This document shows, in pieces, positions 34,261 to 44,287 of a stretch of 64,000 nt of DNA (position 1 is the first letter of the stretch; each line of letters starts with the position of its first letter). This stretch comes from Phytophthora hibernalis (taxonomy: Eukaryota > Oomycota > Peronosporomycetes > Peronosporales > Peronosporaceae): contig JAAKBF010000049.1 of assembly GCA_012656075.1 (NCBI GenBank), positions 248,001 to 312,000 of the forward strand. The letters run 5' to 3'. The translations under genes and the position numbers were made by a program. Below the pieces are notes generated by a model. The model had not been told where the DNA came from and did no database searches. It saw only the letters and a program-made list of their open reading frames with translations.

Positions 34261-35206
34261 CGGCGAAGATGCTTCACGAAAATTACTGACGCGGTCGAAG
34301 CTTGCGCACGGTACGCCCGGACTGCCGACTGTCGGAGGGGTACTCCGTTGATCTGACGCGATTGAACGGCTGGGCGGGTTACGCTCTTCCGGTGTTCGCG
34401 AAGACGTTCAGTGGTGACCAAGGCGGATGTCGTAGCTTGGTTGCTCCTTCCGGGGTCTGGGTGGGTGACGGCCACGCGGGTATTCTTCACGCGGTCGTCG
34501 GTGTGCTGCGATCGAGCCTTGGTTCAAGCCGATCGCGTAGGGGTGTATCCTTTTCTTGTGCTCTTGTAGCCCTTTCCGTTGCTTGCCGCCTCCTCTTGGC
34601 CGGATCTTGTGGTGAGATTGATGTGTGAGCGTACCCTGGTCAAGCTATCCAGGTGTATGTCGTGTTCATGGTTGACGTGGCGAGTTCTTCTTCGGGTAGG
34701 CCAATGTACCTCCTTCCCCGGTAATCTAGAAAACACTTGCGTCTTGCAAGGCAAATCGGAATACATTATACCAAAGTAAAGGTCCTAAAGAACTCTACAT
34801 TCCATTTCTCATCCTATCCCTCTTGTGTGCTGCTCAATTGTCCACGGGAGCTCGAATTTGCCCTCGGGTACCAAGATCGTGGTACCCGTACTGAAATAAT
34901 TGCTCGATTGTACCCGCAACGCACGTACCGAAATCACTGCTCCCGATCTTATCCACACAGATCGCGCATCGAGATGACTGTACCAGATTGCGTGCCAGAA
35001 TGATTGCATCCTGCATTTCGGGGCGACATGTACCCGAACAGTGGTACCTCAGAAAGATCCCATCCGGAAATAGCATAGCCGGGCATAGTCGGACATAACT
35101 GGACACAACTGAAAATCTCATGGTCGTGATCTATCAGTCGTGATCTCGGACCGTCATGACTTTCTCAGCCAGTGAGATCTCTCAACCGGCAGATCGCTTT
35201 ACGTCA
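34261..35206 (-). repeat. LTR 3 (5' LTR of composite gypsy element)
   Basis: About 946 bases, nearly identical to LTR 1. In element orientation it begins TGACGTAAAGCG at 35206 and ends CTTCGCC at 34261. It carries the same ATG and short frame (MTFSASEISQPADRF) as the start of antisense ORF copy 1, here reading out into the host element. No clear tRNA primer-binding match was recognised next to it. Confidence 0.85.
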
Positions 35207-37680
35207 TGTACGTATCCCGAAAGAGCATTATTGATCAGTCGCTGATAAATCATCGGCGCATTATTCAGTCCAAATGGCATGCGCAACCACTCGAAGTGAC
35301 CAAGTGCGCATACAAAGGCGGAGATTAATAGGGCTAGCCGAGTCATCATCACCACCCAGCGTCTAGAAAACAGAACCAAAGGTAGCTCTCCAACTCGGTA
35401 AGGAGGTCATCGACAAGTGGCATGGCGTATTCCATGTTCACTATAATAGCCTTCACCAATTTATTGTCGATGCATTATCTGATGTCGATCCCGTTCTTTT
35501 CATAACTATCACAATGGGCGAGGCCCATTGACTCATAGAAAAACACCAGGTCAGCTTTCAACAGCGACCTCAACAGAGCCTTCAACAGCTCGTTAAGTTT
35601 ACTCAGATTCTTCAATGGTACTCGACGGGCTCTCTGCTTGATCGGTTCATGCACCTGTACATCCATGTCGCAGACTACTCCATAAGCAGGCGAAGGCAGT
35701 GCATTTCCGCTCGAAATCATAATGTGTTGATGCCCCTTCATAGTGTCGACGAATTTCCGACGCTGACTTGTGTCATGCGATGAAGATATCACGTTGTCAC
35801 CGCCATAGTCGAGGTTGGTCGGTATGATTTGGTTAAGTCGGGCAGGAATGCCAACGCGTGGGCGTAATCCGTGAGACTTTCATCGCTCAACGTGTGTTCG
35901 AACTCGACGGCTACCGACCTTTCTTCAAGAACATCGGCCGCTATGTCTGTTTCGATCTCGTCCATCGCACATCGGAACCAACCGAAGATCTTCGACAGGG
36001 TCTGGTCTCATAGGAGTGTCGGAGACATCCAATTTGCCACAGTCGACGATACCATGTTTGTGCTGTCTGTTGGTAGGGCTGACGGCGTCTGCTTTAGCAA
36101 GGGTAGGTTGGCGAATCGGCCGTGGTCGTACAGCTTTCGCGTAAAATACCAATCGTCCAGACACTCAGTGAGTTGAATTTCCGTGTTTTACGTCATCAAA
36201 TGGCTTCATGGCTTGGCAATTTCTCGTCGAACCCGGTGGGTCATTTTCCGCCTGGGTCACATTGGTCACCCCTATCCATTTTGATATCACACCTCTTCTG
36301 TTGCCCATCGCTATGGATAGCGGTAATCGCCGAGTCATTGACGTCCGGTGACCGGCTTCGTCATCGCGTCCAGTTGCCAGAATAGGATAATCCGTCGCTG
36401 GATTCGCTGAAGTCCGGTTGCTACCACTTTCCATGGTCGTTGGTACTGTCTTCGCCGGGTTAACCTCTGTGTCGTTAGTCGACATGTCACTCTTATGACT
36501 TTTGGATTTGGAATCCACTTCACTCGCTGAGTCGGAGATTTCATCGGAGCCGTTAACAAACGCTGCTCCTTCCACCTGCTCGTGGGTTTCGCCATGTTCA
36601 TTATGACTTGGTCGTCGATGTATCGCTGTCGGCGTCTTGTAATAAGGTTGCTCAACAGCGGGAGGCTGTCAGCTCAACCATTCCATATAAAACCGTTGTT
36701 ATTTCCGGATCAGTCTGTTCTATAGCGCTCCCTCATAGACAGGCACTTGCCAGTCAGCGTTCAGCCGTACATAGCCTTTATCGTGCCGTGAGGCATCCAC
36801 AGGAATATTGGAAAGTGAGCAGGACACCACGTCAGTCTACAGTGATATTTGCCAGCAACACTCTTACTGCCCGCACTGGCGGTTGGTTATCGACCGTCGG
36901 GATCACCCATTCAGTTGTCGCACCCATCGTTCGTGAGTTAAGTCGCTTGGTTGTTTTTTCCGCAACGCGAACTGAACGATTTCTCGGCTCATAATATCCA
37001 GCGTTTCCCGTGGACCTCCGATCACTTCGCGCCCGTACTTGGATTCATCGAGGTCTCTCAACAACTTGATCAGCGGCACGACGATTTCGTCAGGCAACTT
37101 AACCACCGAAGTGTAGAGGTCCTGCTGGTATCATGAAATCGGTGCCTAGAATTTCATGGACTCTGGCATGATGAGGCATGATCCACACCTCGTACTCGTA
37201 CACCAGCGTAACCTTCACGACTTCTCGAGAAGTAGTCACCACCTTAGACTTGGCGGTTCCTTGAACGTCGATTCGCTTGTCATCGCTGGCCAACCGCTTT
37301 ACTCGCATCTTCCTCGGTCACCGCCGATACGTTTGCCCCAGTATCGAACAAAATCTTCGTCCGTTCATCATTTACAACCCCCAATACTAGGGCTCGCATC
37401 CGCACTTGGCAATCAAACGTCCTCGATGACCACCATCCCAGCCACTCACCATGGAGCAGGTTTTATCACTTGGCTTCACTAATCAATGATCATCGATCGC
37501 TGAGTTCCACCCATACTTCCAATCGCTCGGTCGTCGTTTTCGTTGGACTCGGCGAGTCTACAACTCATACTCATATCCATCTCCACTCGTCCTCTCTCTT
37601 CATCACTCTCACTCCACCCGTCGGGCCGTTCTGCTTCCCCAACAAAGGAAACACATTATTCGCTTTCACTGCTGGTTCAA
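35207..37680 (-). pseudogene. Host Ty3/gypsy element, middle: protease and RT N-terminus
   Basis: Decayed minus-strand pol. The protease remnant at 37099-37308 reads HEILGTDFMIPAG and continues to LPDEIVVPLIKLLRD (about 37090). A degenerate linker follows (36900-35800). RT begins near 35620-35475 (GLAHCDSYEKNGIDIR) and runs to RMPFGLNNAPMIYQRLINNALSGYV (35300-35212), where the composite element is inserted. The active-site strand of the protease (about 37330-37370) is damaged. The continuation is at 20349. Confidence 0.75.
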
Positions 37681-38934
37681 CTGGATTTGCCGACAGAATG
37701 TCTTGACGAACTTGGCGAGATTCTGGAGGCACTGGAACCCCTCATACTGACCGACCTCATGCACTTGCTTGCAGAACTTGCAGTGTCTGCGGCAGAAGTG
37801 CGAGCTGTGGCCTGGTGCTCCACAAGCTCCACATGGACAATACGTTTTGCGTTCTAGAGAATCATCTCAATGAGTGGATGATCGACGAGTTCTGGCGGGA
37901 CCGGTTAGGTTCTCCGATTGTGTTACCGGAGTCAATGTAGTCTGAATCTTCGTTGGACTCACTTTCTCTGAGAAGTTGTTGGTCGCTTTCTCAGTTCGAC
38001 GAGTCATACATGTCAGTGTTTCCTGTCGCTCGGCGCGTGTCGAGCGCAGCTCAGAGATTGTCTCTGGATGCATCGGCAAGCGTGACACGACGTTTACGGA
38101 CGCTCATCCTTCGTTTCTGAGATTCAGATCGGTGGCTTGTGTCCCCTTTCTCCTCTCCTCGCGGGGCGTTCTTGCTGCGGCTTATACTCAGGCGGGTGGT
38201 GCTGTTTCTTTCATCTTTACGCCGGGTAGTTGCTGGTTAATCACCTTCACGACCTTCAGGATATCGCTGAGACGTTGCGGGTACAGGAGATCCATGATGT
38301 CATCATCATCACAATTGAGCAGGAAGTGTTCCACGTGATCAGCCGCATTCGTGTCCCTTTTCGTACTGGATCTGTGCCATCCGGGCATATCAATTTAGTC
38401 GCAACAAGAAGTCGCACACATGTTCATTTTCCCTGCGTCTCGACGGGTAGCGAGATGTGACTGACTGGTCGAATTGCGAACTGTAGTAATCCAGGAAGGC
38501 CGCGCTGAGAAGGCTCCACTTTCGATGAGTTTTCTTAGGCAGTTGACGATACCAGCTCTTAACTGCTTTACCGATGCTCAGCGAGAATGGTTCACACCAT
38601 TCAACCTGCCGCTTGCATGTACCCTTCGTATCATAGATGAAGCGATTGATCCACTGCAGAGCGTCATCAGAGCGGTAGCGCTTGCCGTCGAACGTTGAAA
38701 TCTTCATGAGTGGCGCATGCGTCCTGATTTCCAGCAGCTGTCACGATCAGTCTCGGCTCCATTGAAGCTGTGTTGACGAAAACGGTCGTGCGGCGACTCG
38801 CTGAATTCAAGACGACCAGGGTTGTCCTCGACATCGCTGCGTTGGTCGTCTCTCCTTGAAGCCAATAGCGCTGTGTCAAAACGTGCTAAACGTCGAGCCT
38901 CTGCTGCCTCTTCAGTAGTCAGAAATTTCGTCAT
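37681..38934 (-). pseudogene. Host Ty3/gypsy Gag
   Basis: Minus strand. A short N-terminal acidic/Arg-rich segment (38934-38704), the Retrotrans_gag-like domain (38707-38390: FDGKRYRSDDALQWINRF, AVKSWYRQLPKKTHRKWSLL, AFLDYYSSQFDQS), its C-terminal part (38388-38188: HVEHFLLNCDDDDIMDLL), a variable Ser/Thr-rich stretch, and a Cys-rich zinc-finger segment at about 37750-37850 (CKFCKQVHEVGQ). Several frame changes separate them. The 5' LTR is not found: above 38935 the sequence switches to a plus-strand tyrosine recombinase relic. Confidence 0.75.
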
Positions 38935-38944
38935 TGGACGCCGG

Positions 38945-39535
38945 GTTCTGGGGAATTCATGTACGAGTCGGTGGAATACGGGGTGGCCTACTGCTTGGAT
39001 ATTGCTTCCTACTCAGAAGGTCAGAATACCTGTTCATCGGTCGTAAGGTGCACAACTACGTCATGCAGTTGTCGACCATCAAAGTCTTCGATAGCAATGG
39101 CAGACCTGCAACCCCCAAAGGGCAACATTGGTGGGGATTACTTTCAATGGAGCGAAGAACAATCAGTACGGACGTGTGGAGGCCCGTTACCAGGCGAAAG
39201 AGTGATGTGTCCAGTCCGGGCTCCTCGCTGGATCTACCGAGGGCTGCAGCACTCGGTACGATTCCAGAAGAACCTGCGTTGACAACGGGAATTGGCGGAA
39301 TCACATCGTGCGAAGTCGCAGTGATCATCAAGAACGCAGTAGGAAAAGATGGCCTTGACCCAACTAGGGTTTACACACACTCGGTGCGAATAGGTGGCGC
39401 TACAGCTTTGCTGAAGGCTGACACGGACGAACTTACTATTAAGTTGATGGGGCGCTGGCTAAAAACGCATTCGAGGAATCCCCGGTGCTAACTTTCCAAG
39501 GTTCGGCAGGACTAGCGCAACGCATTTGCTAAAGA
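38945..39535 (+). pseudogene. Tyrosine recombinase relic of a DIRS/Ngaro-like element
   Basis: Reads LRRSEYLFIGRKVHNYVMQL near the start and THSVRIGGATALLKAD, TIKLMGRWL near the end. It aligns with the minus-strand recombinase at 53976-54832 (RSEYLFIGKKHHNYVLRL; THSVRVGGATILMN). HxxR and GRW of the catalytic set remain. A one-base change near 39465 shifts the frame, and in the frame that restores homology the nucleophile Tyr of EEYPVL is Ser (EESPVL). The C-terminus then reads LTFQGSAGLAQR before a stop. No RT is attached. Confidence 0.75.
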
Positions 39536-39747
39536 GCAGTGGGCTGAGTCATGAACCAAGCGCGCGCCGGACGGCAATCATTTCACTCGGGGGTAGTCGC
39601 CAAGCCCCGGTGTGGTTGAATGAAGCTGATCATTTGCCCCAATGTGAGAATGGTTGGAAAAGAACATCGGCTAGGTCAAGGGGAGCGGACCAAATGAAGG
39701 CAGGTGGCTGTCCAGAACACCGCGAAGGAAGAGGTTAAGCTTACGAA

Positions 39748-39891
39748 ATGGTGGTGCCAGCGGCGAAGAAGGTTGTGCCCTGGTCCAGGAATAAGCAAAT
39801 AATCATTGCTGTGGTTGGTGCCGCTGTTGGGTTGGCCGCACTGACTACACTTTGCATGACGTTCATGTCGAACGGCGGCACTACCGACTAA
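39748..39891 (+). CDS. 47-residue ORF with one predicted membrane helix
   Basis: Below usual ORF cut-offs. The N-terminus is basic (AAKKVVPWSRNK), then a hydrophobic Ala/Val/Ile/Leu stretch of about 20 residues (about 18-37), and a short polar end (SNGGTTD) before TAA. No family is recognised. It lies about 210 bases after the recombinase relic on the same strand, and 450 bases before the end of S33 copy 3. It could be the tail exon of a lost gene, or chance. Confidence 0.35.
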   Translation: MVVPAAKKVVPWSRNKQIIIAVVGAAVGLAALTTLCMTFMSNGGTTD

Positions 39892-40019
39892 CCTAAGGAC
39901 GATGCTAAAGACGGACAATCGATTTCCAACATCGAAATGGTACTGCGCATAAAAAGCTCTGACGTTCGTAGCAAATGGACCGATTCCTTAACATTTATCC
40001 GACAGATTTTCATACATGT

Positions 40020-40220
40020 AATTACCGTAGGGAGGTGCTATCGACTGCGGGGGTGTATCATCTCCGTTGCACAAACAAGACAGACTTGCCAAACATTGTG
40101 AGTAGTCTAACCCGCAATGTACTACCTGTATTTTTGAATTGGACTCGGTAAGCCCATGGAAAAACTTTATTTCCCTGTTGCCGGAAGATATTGAGAAAAT
40201 TACTACAGCATGCTGGGCGA
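40020..40220 (-). repeat. Partial copy of repeat R2
   Basis: Shares words with 4334-4500 in inverted orientation (GACTTGCCAAACATTGTGAG, TATTTCCCTGTTGCCGG). Non-coding. It lies downstream of S33 copy 3, as the R2-like fragment at 3096-3250 lies downstream of copy 1. Confidence 0.5.
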
Positions 40221-40280
40221 TGTAGAGTCAACATGTCTATATTGTCTCTGACAAAGTGGTGTCGGTCGGTGCCTACAACC

Positions 40281-40325
40281 AAGGAAGGTAGCTTAGACGC
40301 CTACGACGTCTAAGATACCTTCCTT
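40281..40325. repeat. Hairpin in 3' flank of S33 copy 3
   Basis: Arms of 19 bases (40281-40299 and 40307-40325) pair with one mismatch around a 7-base spacer. The 3' flank of copy 1 (about 2857-2882) keeps one arm and the spacer, then jumps to the sequence found beyond the second arm in copy 3, so the hairpin differs precisely between the two duplicates. Confidence 0.65.
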
Positions 40326-40338
40326 TTGGAATCTAGGC

Positions 40339-42145
40339 TCACTGCTCGTCCGAAGTGGCGGTGGCTAGTCTCGGGTCGAATTTGCCGTCGTACGCATCAG
40401 TCGTGAGAAAGTAGTAGTGCGCGTAGTCCGTCGGAATTGTCAAATTGAGCCCAGGTATCTCGTCGAGGCAAGATTGATCCAGCAGGTCGAGATTTCCTCC
40501 ATTCTTTACGTATGATACGAGCAACTCTATGCCACACGTGACGCCACGGCTAGGCAGTTGCATCCAGTCACTCATCGTGCCTTGCGCAGCGTAGTTGAAC
40601 GTGATCAGCTCCTTGTTGTCACCGTCGAGAGCATCCAGTAGGTACTCCGCGTATTTGTGTTGCGCCTGTGCATCCAGCTTGCTGCTAAGCAACAGCACGC
40701 TTGCTTGGCTCGGGATAGCGGCACGCTTGTTCCAGTATTCATCACGCTCGTAAATGATGGGGTTGGCGTCGTAGTTGCCAAAGGTGAATTTATCACACGT
40801 CCTGGATTCCTCTTTCGAGAAGGCACAGTAGCGTTCTGTCACATCGTAGACGCCCATGTCGGAGATGAGCACGTCCGTAAACCGCTTTTTAGCTTGGACA
40901 CCGACGGTGCTGGGGTTTCCCACATCTCGGAGTTCGTGATGAGATTGAAGAGCAGCATGACATCATCCTCGGTTGGGGTGTTGACGTAACTCTTCAATGT
41001 TGAGATGATTTGCATCAAAACAAAGATGTCGTTGATTGCACAGCGATTCAATCGATATACGACCGCCGGGATAAGCGTTCGCACGTTTTCGTCTTGTAGC
41101 ATTGTTCCCAGTGCACGTCGCAGTGAAAACGAAGGCGGTTCAATACCCGAGGTCACATTGCCATACTGAAAGTCGTCAATTACTTTCGCGCACGTCGATT
41201 CTGGGTCTTTGTCAAGCTTCGTGATCAAGTGCTTGATCGTGCCCGACAAACCTTTCTTCCCAAACCGGATGCTAATTTCTTCATCTTGCTCACATAGCGC
41301 CAAGAATTTGTCGGCGACCTCGCCAAAGTCGGTATCCCACGTTGAATAGTACTTGAAACTTTCACGCGCACCGGAGGACGTATAAATGCTGTCCAGAACG
41401 TATCCAGTCACCTCAGGGGGCTCAAGTGCATAAGGCGTTCGGCCAGTGTTGTTCCATAGCTCCAGCCATACACAATAGTATCTTCGCCATTTGTGTGCTC
41501 GGTAATGAAGAAGGCTATGTCCGCGGCAGCACTCGTCATGGAGAAGGCCGACAGATCTCCGTACTTGGCAGCCAATTCTTCCGCGCAAGCGCCCACTGCC
41601 GACGGCTCCATGTCCTTTGCCAGGTGGCTTCTTGCGCTTCCGAACAGTCTAGTCGGGTACTGCGCCCAGTTCCGCGGTGATCCATGAGGTACACATTTAC
41701 TTCACCTTCCAACTGCGCATGAAGACTCACCATCATCGGCTCCACTATCCCACCAAAAACAAAAGCACCAAGATCCGGTCAATTCTCAGCGTTCTAAAAG
41801 TGTTGGCACGAACGTAGGCAAACTTACATGAGGTAGATGAAACACCCGGTCCGCCTTGGAGCAGCCAGACATTACGAGCAGCCTCTGGATCCGCTTCCGT
41901 AGCTGGCAAACGTTTTACGAAGACTTCAATGGTGGGCTCAACACCTCCGGAGTCTCGCAAACTCCAGGGTGACACAGTAACGCATTGTAGACAGCGCACT
42001 CAGCGTCTTCGCCACTTGAGCTCCCTGCGTTCGATAGTGTGTTCTCAGGGCAGGAAATCCACTTCGGTGTCTTACTTGCCTTGGCGAATGCTCCGTTCGC
42101 CGATATGGCTATCGCCATCAGTAAAATGGCGTAGAAGAACTGCAT
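40339..42145 (-). pseudogene. S33-family secreted serine protease, copy 3 (multiply frameshifted)
   Basis: Inverted near-identical duplicate of copy 1. It starts at 42145 (MQFFYAILLMAIAISANG), exon 1 42145-41828, an 83-base GT-AG intron 41827-41745, exon 2 41744-40339. GWSYGT and RGTGRST are present. At least four one-base lesions break it: near 41944 (GGAGGTG for GGAGGGTG), 41612, 41415 and 40890. As in copy 1, the triad His position is Gln (YAAQG). The end AYDGKFDPRLATATSDEQ aligns with the C-terminus of copy 4. It is head to head with copy 4, about 2.1 kb between starts. Confidence 0.85.
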
Positions 42146-42654
42146 TGAGGCCCCTGAAACTGACGAAGTACTCGATAGGGTGTTGCTTATGGCAGGTAAA
42201 TCCGGGAATGCGAGTTGATGCTGCGTGTGATGCTCCCTGGGAGGGTGCCAGCGTGGCTTGGACGCACACACAAAGGACTCCTCTTGTGCACGTTTGCTGT
42301 GCTTACCGGCACAACGTACATTAAGCTCTTCTCGTACTATGCTTATCGTACCTGCTGTACCGGTACCGTACAAGGAAGACATTCGGATACTTGTATGTTG
42401 TCCCTGGTACATGTAAGCTGTTCGGTTTGTTCCGTAGCATCAAGTTCAAGATGCAGGGCGAGATCTGTCATGCTGACGCAACATGTTACTTATTTAATAC
42501 TACATGTATGTATTTGCTGCCAGCAAATTGCTGGTAAGTCGTAATTTTATTGATGACGCGGCAACGCGGTTCACCATCGTTTGCATATGTGCCGGTACAT
42601 AATATGTAATACACAATATGCCGAAGGATTGTGTAGAAGTTGGAGATACGTCGT
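42146..42654. other. Upstream flank of S33 copy 3; no gene
   Basis: To about 42550 this mirrors the upstream flank of copy 1 (660-1051), including the initiator-like CATTCCCGGATTT motif (about 42198-42210, minus strand). No coding frame of its own is supported. Confidence 0.5.
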
Positions 42655-42925
42655 ATGAAACTCTGGGTCGATCGACGATTAAGATCACCTTGGCCGGAAA
42701 CTTGGTGTATCGATTTAACGTTTGGGTTGAGATTTACCAGGACAAGACGTGTTGTTAGGGATGGATTTTATGGTCCCAGCGGGCATTCGTGTGGACGCAG
42801 GAGATGGGTCTATATGCTTACCAGACGAAGTGCGCATGCGAATGCTAGGACGGCGAGAGTTGTTCAGCACCAAGCGTCGACAAATAAGTCCCATCTCTGT
42901 ACATCGAGATCAAAAATAGAGTTTA
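42655..42925 (+). pseudogene. Orphan Ty3/gypsy protease fragment
   Basis: In two plus-strand frames it reads IKITLAGNLVYRFNVWV and then DLPGQDVLLGMDFMVPAGIR, GDGSICLPDEVRMRMLGRRE. It matches the protease region of the composite element (31850-32100, minus; QDLILGMDFMVPAGIR). The active-site strand is not included. The rest, 42926-43930, holds nothing recognisable. Confidence 0.7.
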
Positions 42926-43933
42926 ATCACATCACGAAGAGAAACGCCACCACGCAATGCGGCATGCAGCAGCGTACAGAGACCACTCTCATTAAGCACA
43001 ACCTCGCTGTCATCATCAATATCACCATGAAATTGATTCCACGGGGCCAGAGGGTCATCTTTATAAGCACTACTCGTACTAATGTTCGCACAAACGCTAA
43101 CTGTACTGCTAGCACAACAGACTTCCCAGCCAAATCTGAAAAGGAGGGACCAATAAAGGATGCTAGATTGCAAGGTTACAGAATGTACCTATACTATTAC
43201 TGTACTCTGAGCTAATCGAGCTGCATCGGGTCGATGATCGACCCATACACATATGCACTACCATAAAGCACTGTACTGGTTTCAGTTGCAAATATGGGGT
43301 TTTGCCTGCTGGTAATTTGCAGGGATATGTATCGATAGATGCCACAACGCAGGGCAAACGACGAAAGCCATATATAATATAAATTTCCCACATTTTTTTA
43401 ACCGGCGAGCCCGCAGTAAACTTCGTGGAGAAACAGTGGGGTTGTGGTACTACTTCTACTATCAAATCAACATGCTATACACAATAGAAAGTGTGTCAAC
43501 GGGTGGTATTAAGTTGGCCAGGGTTCTCTGTACAGGATAAGGTAAAGTTAGTCCGGACAATATAAAATCACTGAGTTGTGGCGCCAAATTCCGGAGTTAA
43601 TAATAGTCGGCCTGGTTTAGATTCCAGTTATCATCTCGCCCGTTTTGGCCACGGTATCCATGGATATTGTCCAAGTTTGTTTTTAACTCATCGTTTCTTT
43701 TTATGTTATGGGGAAAAGATATGGGATGGAATAAGGGTTCATTTCTATTTTCCAAAAAAGCGTCGTCTTGTCAGTCTGAACACGTTTAATTAAACCTTTA
43801 GAAACATGCACTCGGTTCTACATGGATATTTCTTGCGCGGATCTACAATAGCGTGCCACCTTTTAGCAACTCTAATGGAACGAACGAGTCCGACGTGCAC
43901 CACCTTGCCATCTTTGTCCATGCTTGAAGGCCA

Positions 43934-44260
43934 CACGTGCCGTGCACCGAATAATCTCTGGTTAAAATTATCAATCCGCTACTGGTTGGGCCATGGACGC
44001 ACTGGATCAGTGTTTCCACAGCACCCAGTACAATGATGCGGAGTCCGTACTACGGACCGTAGTACGGACTCCGTACAGCAACATGTGCTACCCTAATTCA
44101 GATTAGGTTAAGCTTGTTTGATCCCAGAGTGAGGTGAGCCACGCCGACACAATCCAAGGAGCTTCATACGCGCCGCGTATACGAAATGTCACTTGATGCT
44201 GCATATTACGCGGCATGAAGCCGCATTTCCTGGTTTACCAGCAACGAATAACTTCTAGAC
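43934..44260 (+). promoter_or_regulatory. Conserved upstream region of S33 copy 4 with a palindrome
   Basis: From about 43934 this matches the flank of copy 2 from 15756, so it was duplicated with the gene. At 44039-44073 lies a perfect palindrome (17-base arms CGGAGTCCGTACTACGG and its complement around one A), absent from copy 2 at the same place. A GCGGCATGAAGCCGC hairpin lies at about 44210-44224. Regulatory function is not shown. Confidence 0.5.
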
Positions 44261-44280
44261 GTGCCATTCTTCAATTTCTG
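44261..44280 (+). promoter_or_regulatory. Initiator-like element of S33 copy 4
   Basis: GCCATTCTTCAATTTCTG, 8-25 bases upstream of the ATG at 44288, fits the oomycete initiator plus flanking element. It is identical to the copy 2 site. Confidence 0.6.
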
Positions 44281-44287
44281 TAGCCCA

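Larger units (their letters stand above)
20350..35206 (-). mobile_element. Composite Ty3/gypsy dual-RNase H retrotransposon inserted in an older gypsy element
   Basis: It is bounded by two near-identical LTRs (20350-21322 and 34261-35206), both in minus orientation (TGACGT..GCCA). Inside, minus strand: gag, protease, RT, RNase H, second RNase H, chromodomain integrase (34230-27272), plus a second partial integrase (24675-23608). A third LTR lies internally at 24676. Two antisense ORFs (plus strand) sit between integrase and the LTR below it. The insertion splits the host RT between Val and Gln of GYVQPKG; flanking bases GTACA and ATGCA could be a five-base target duplication altered by two transitions. 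The extra LTR and partial integrase point to a second element inserted into, and recombined with, the first. Confidence 0.75.
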
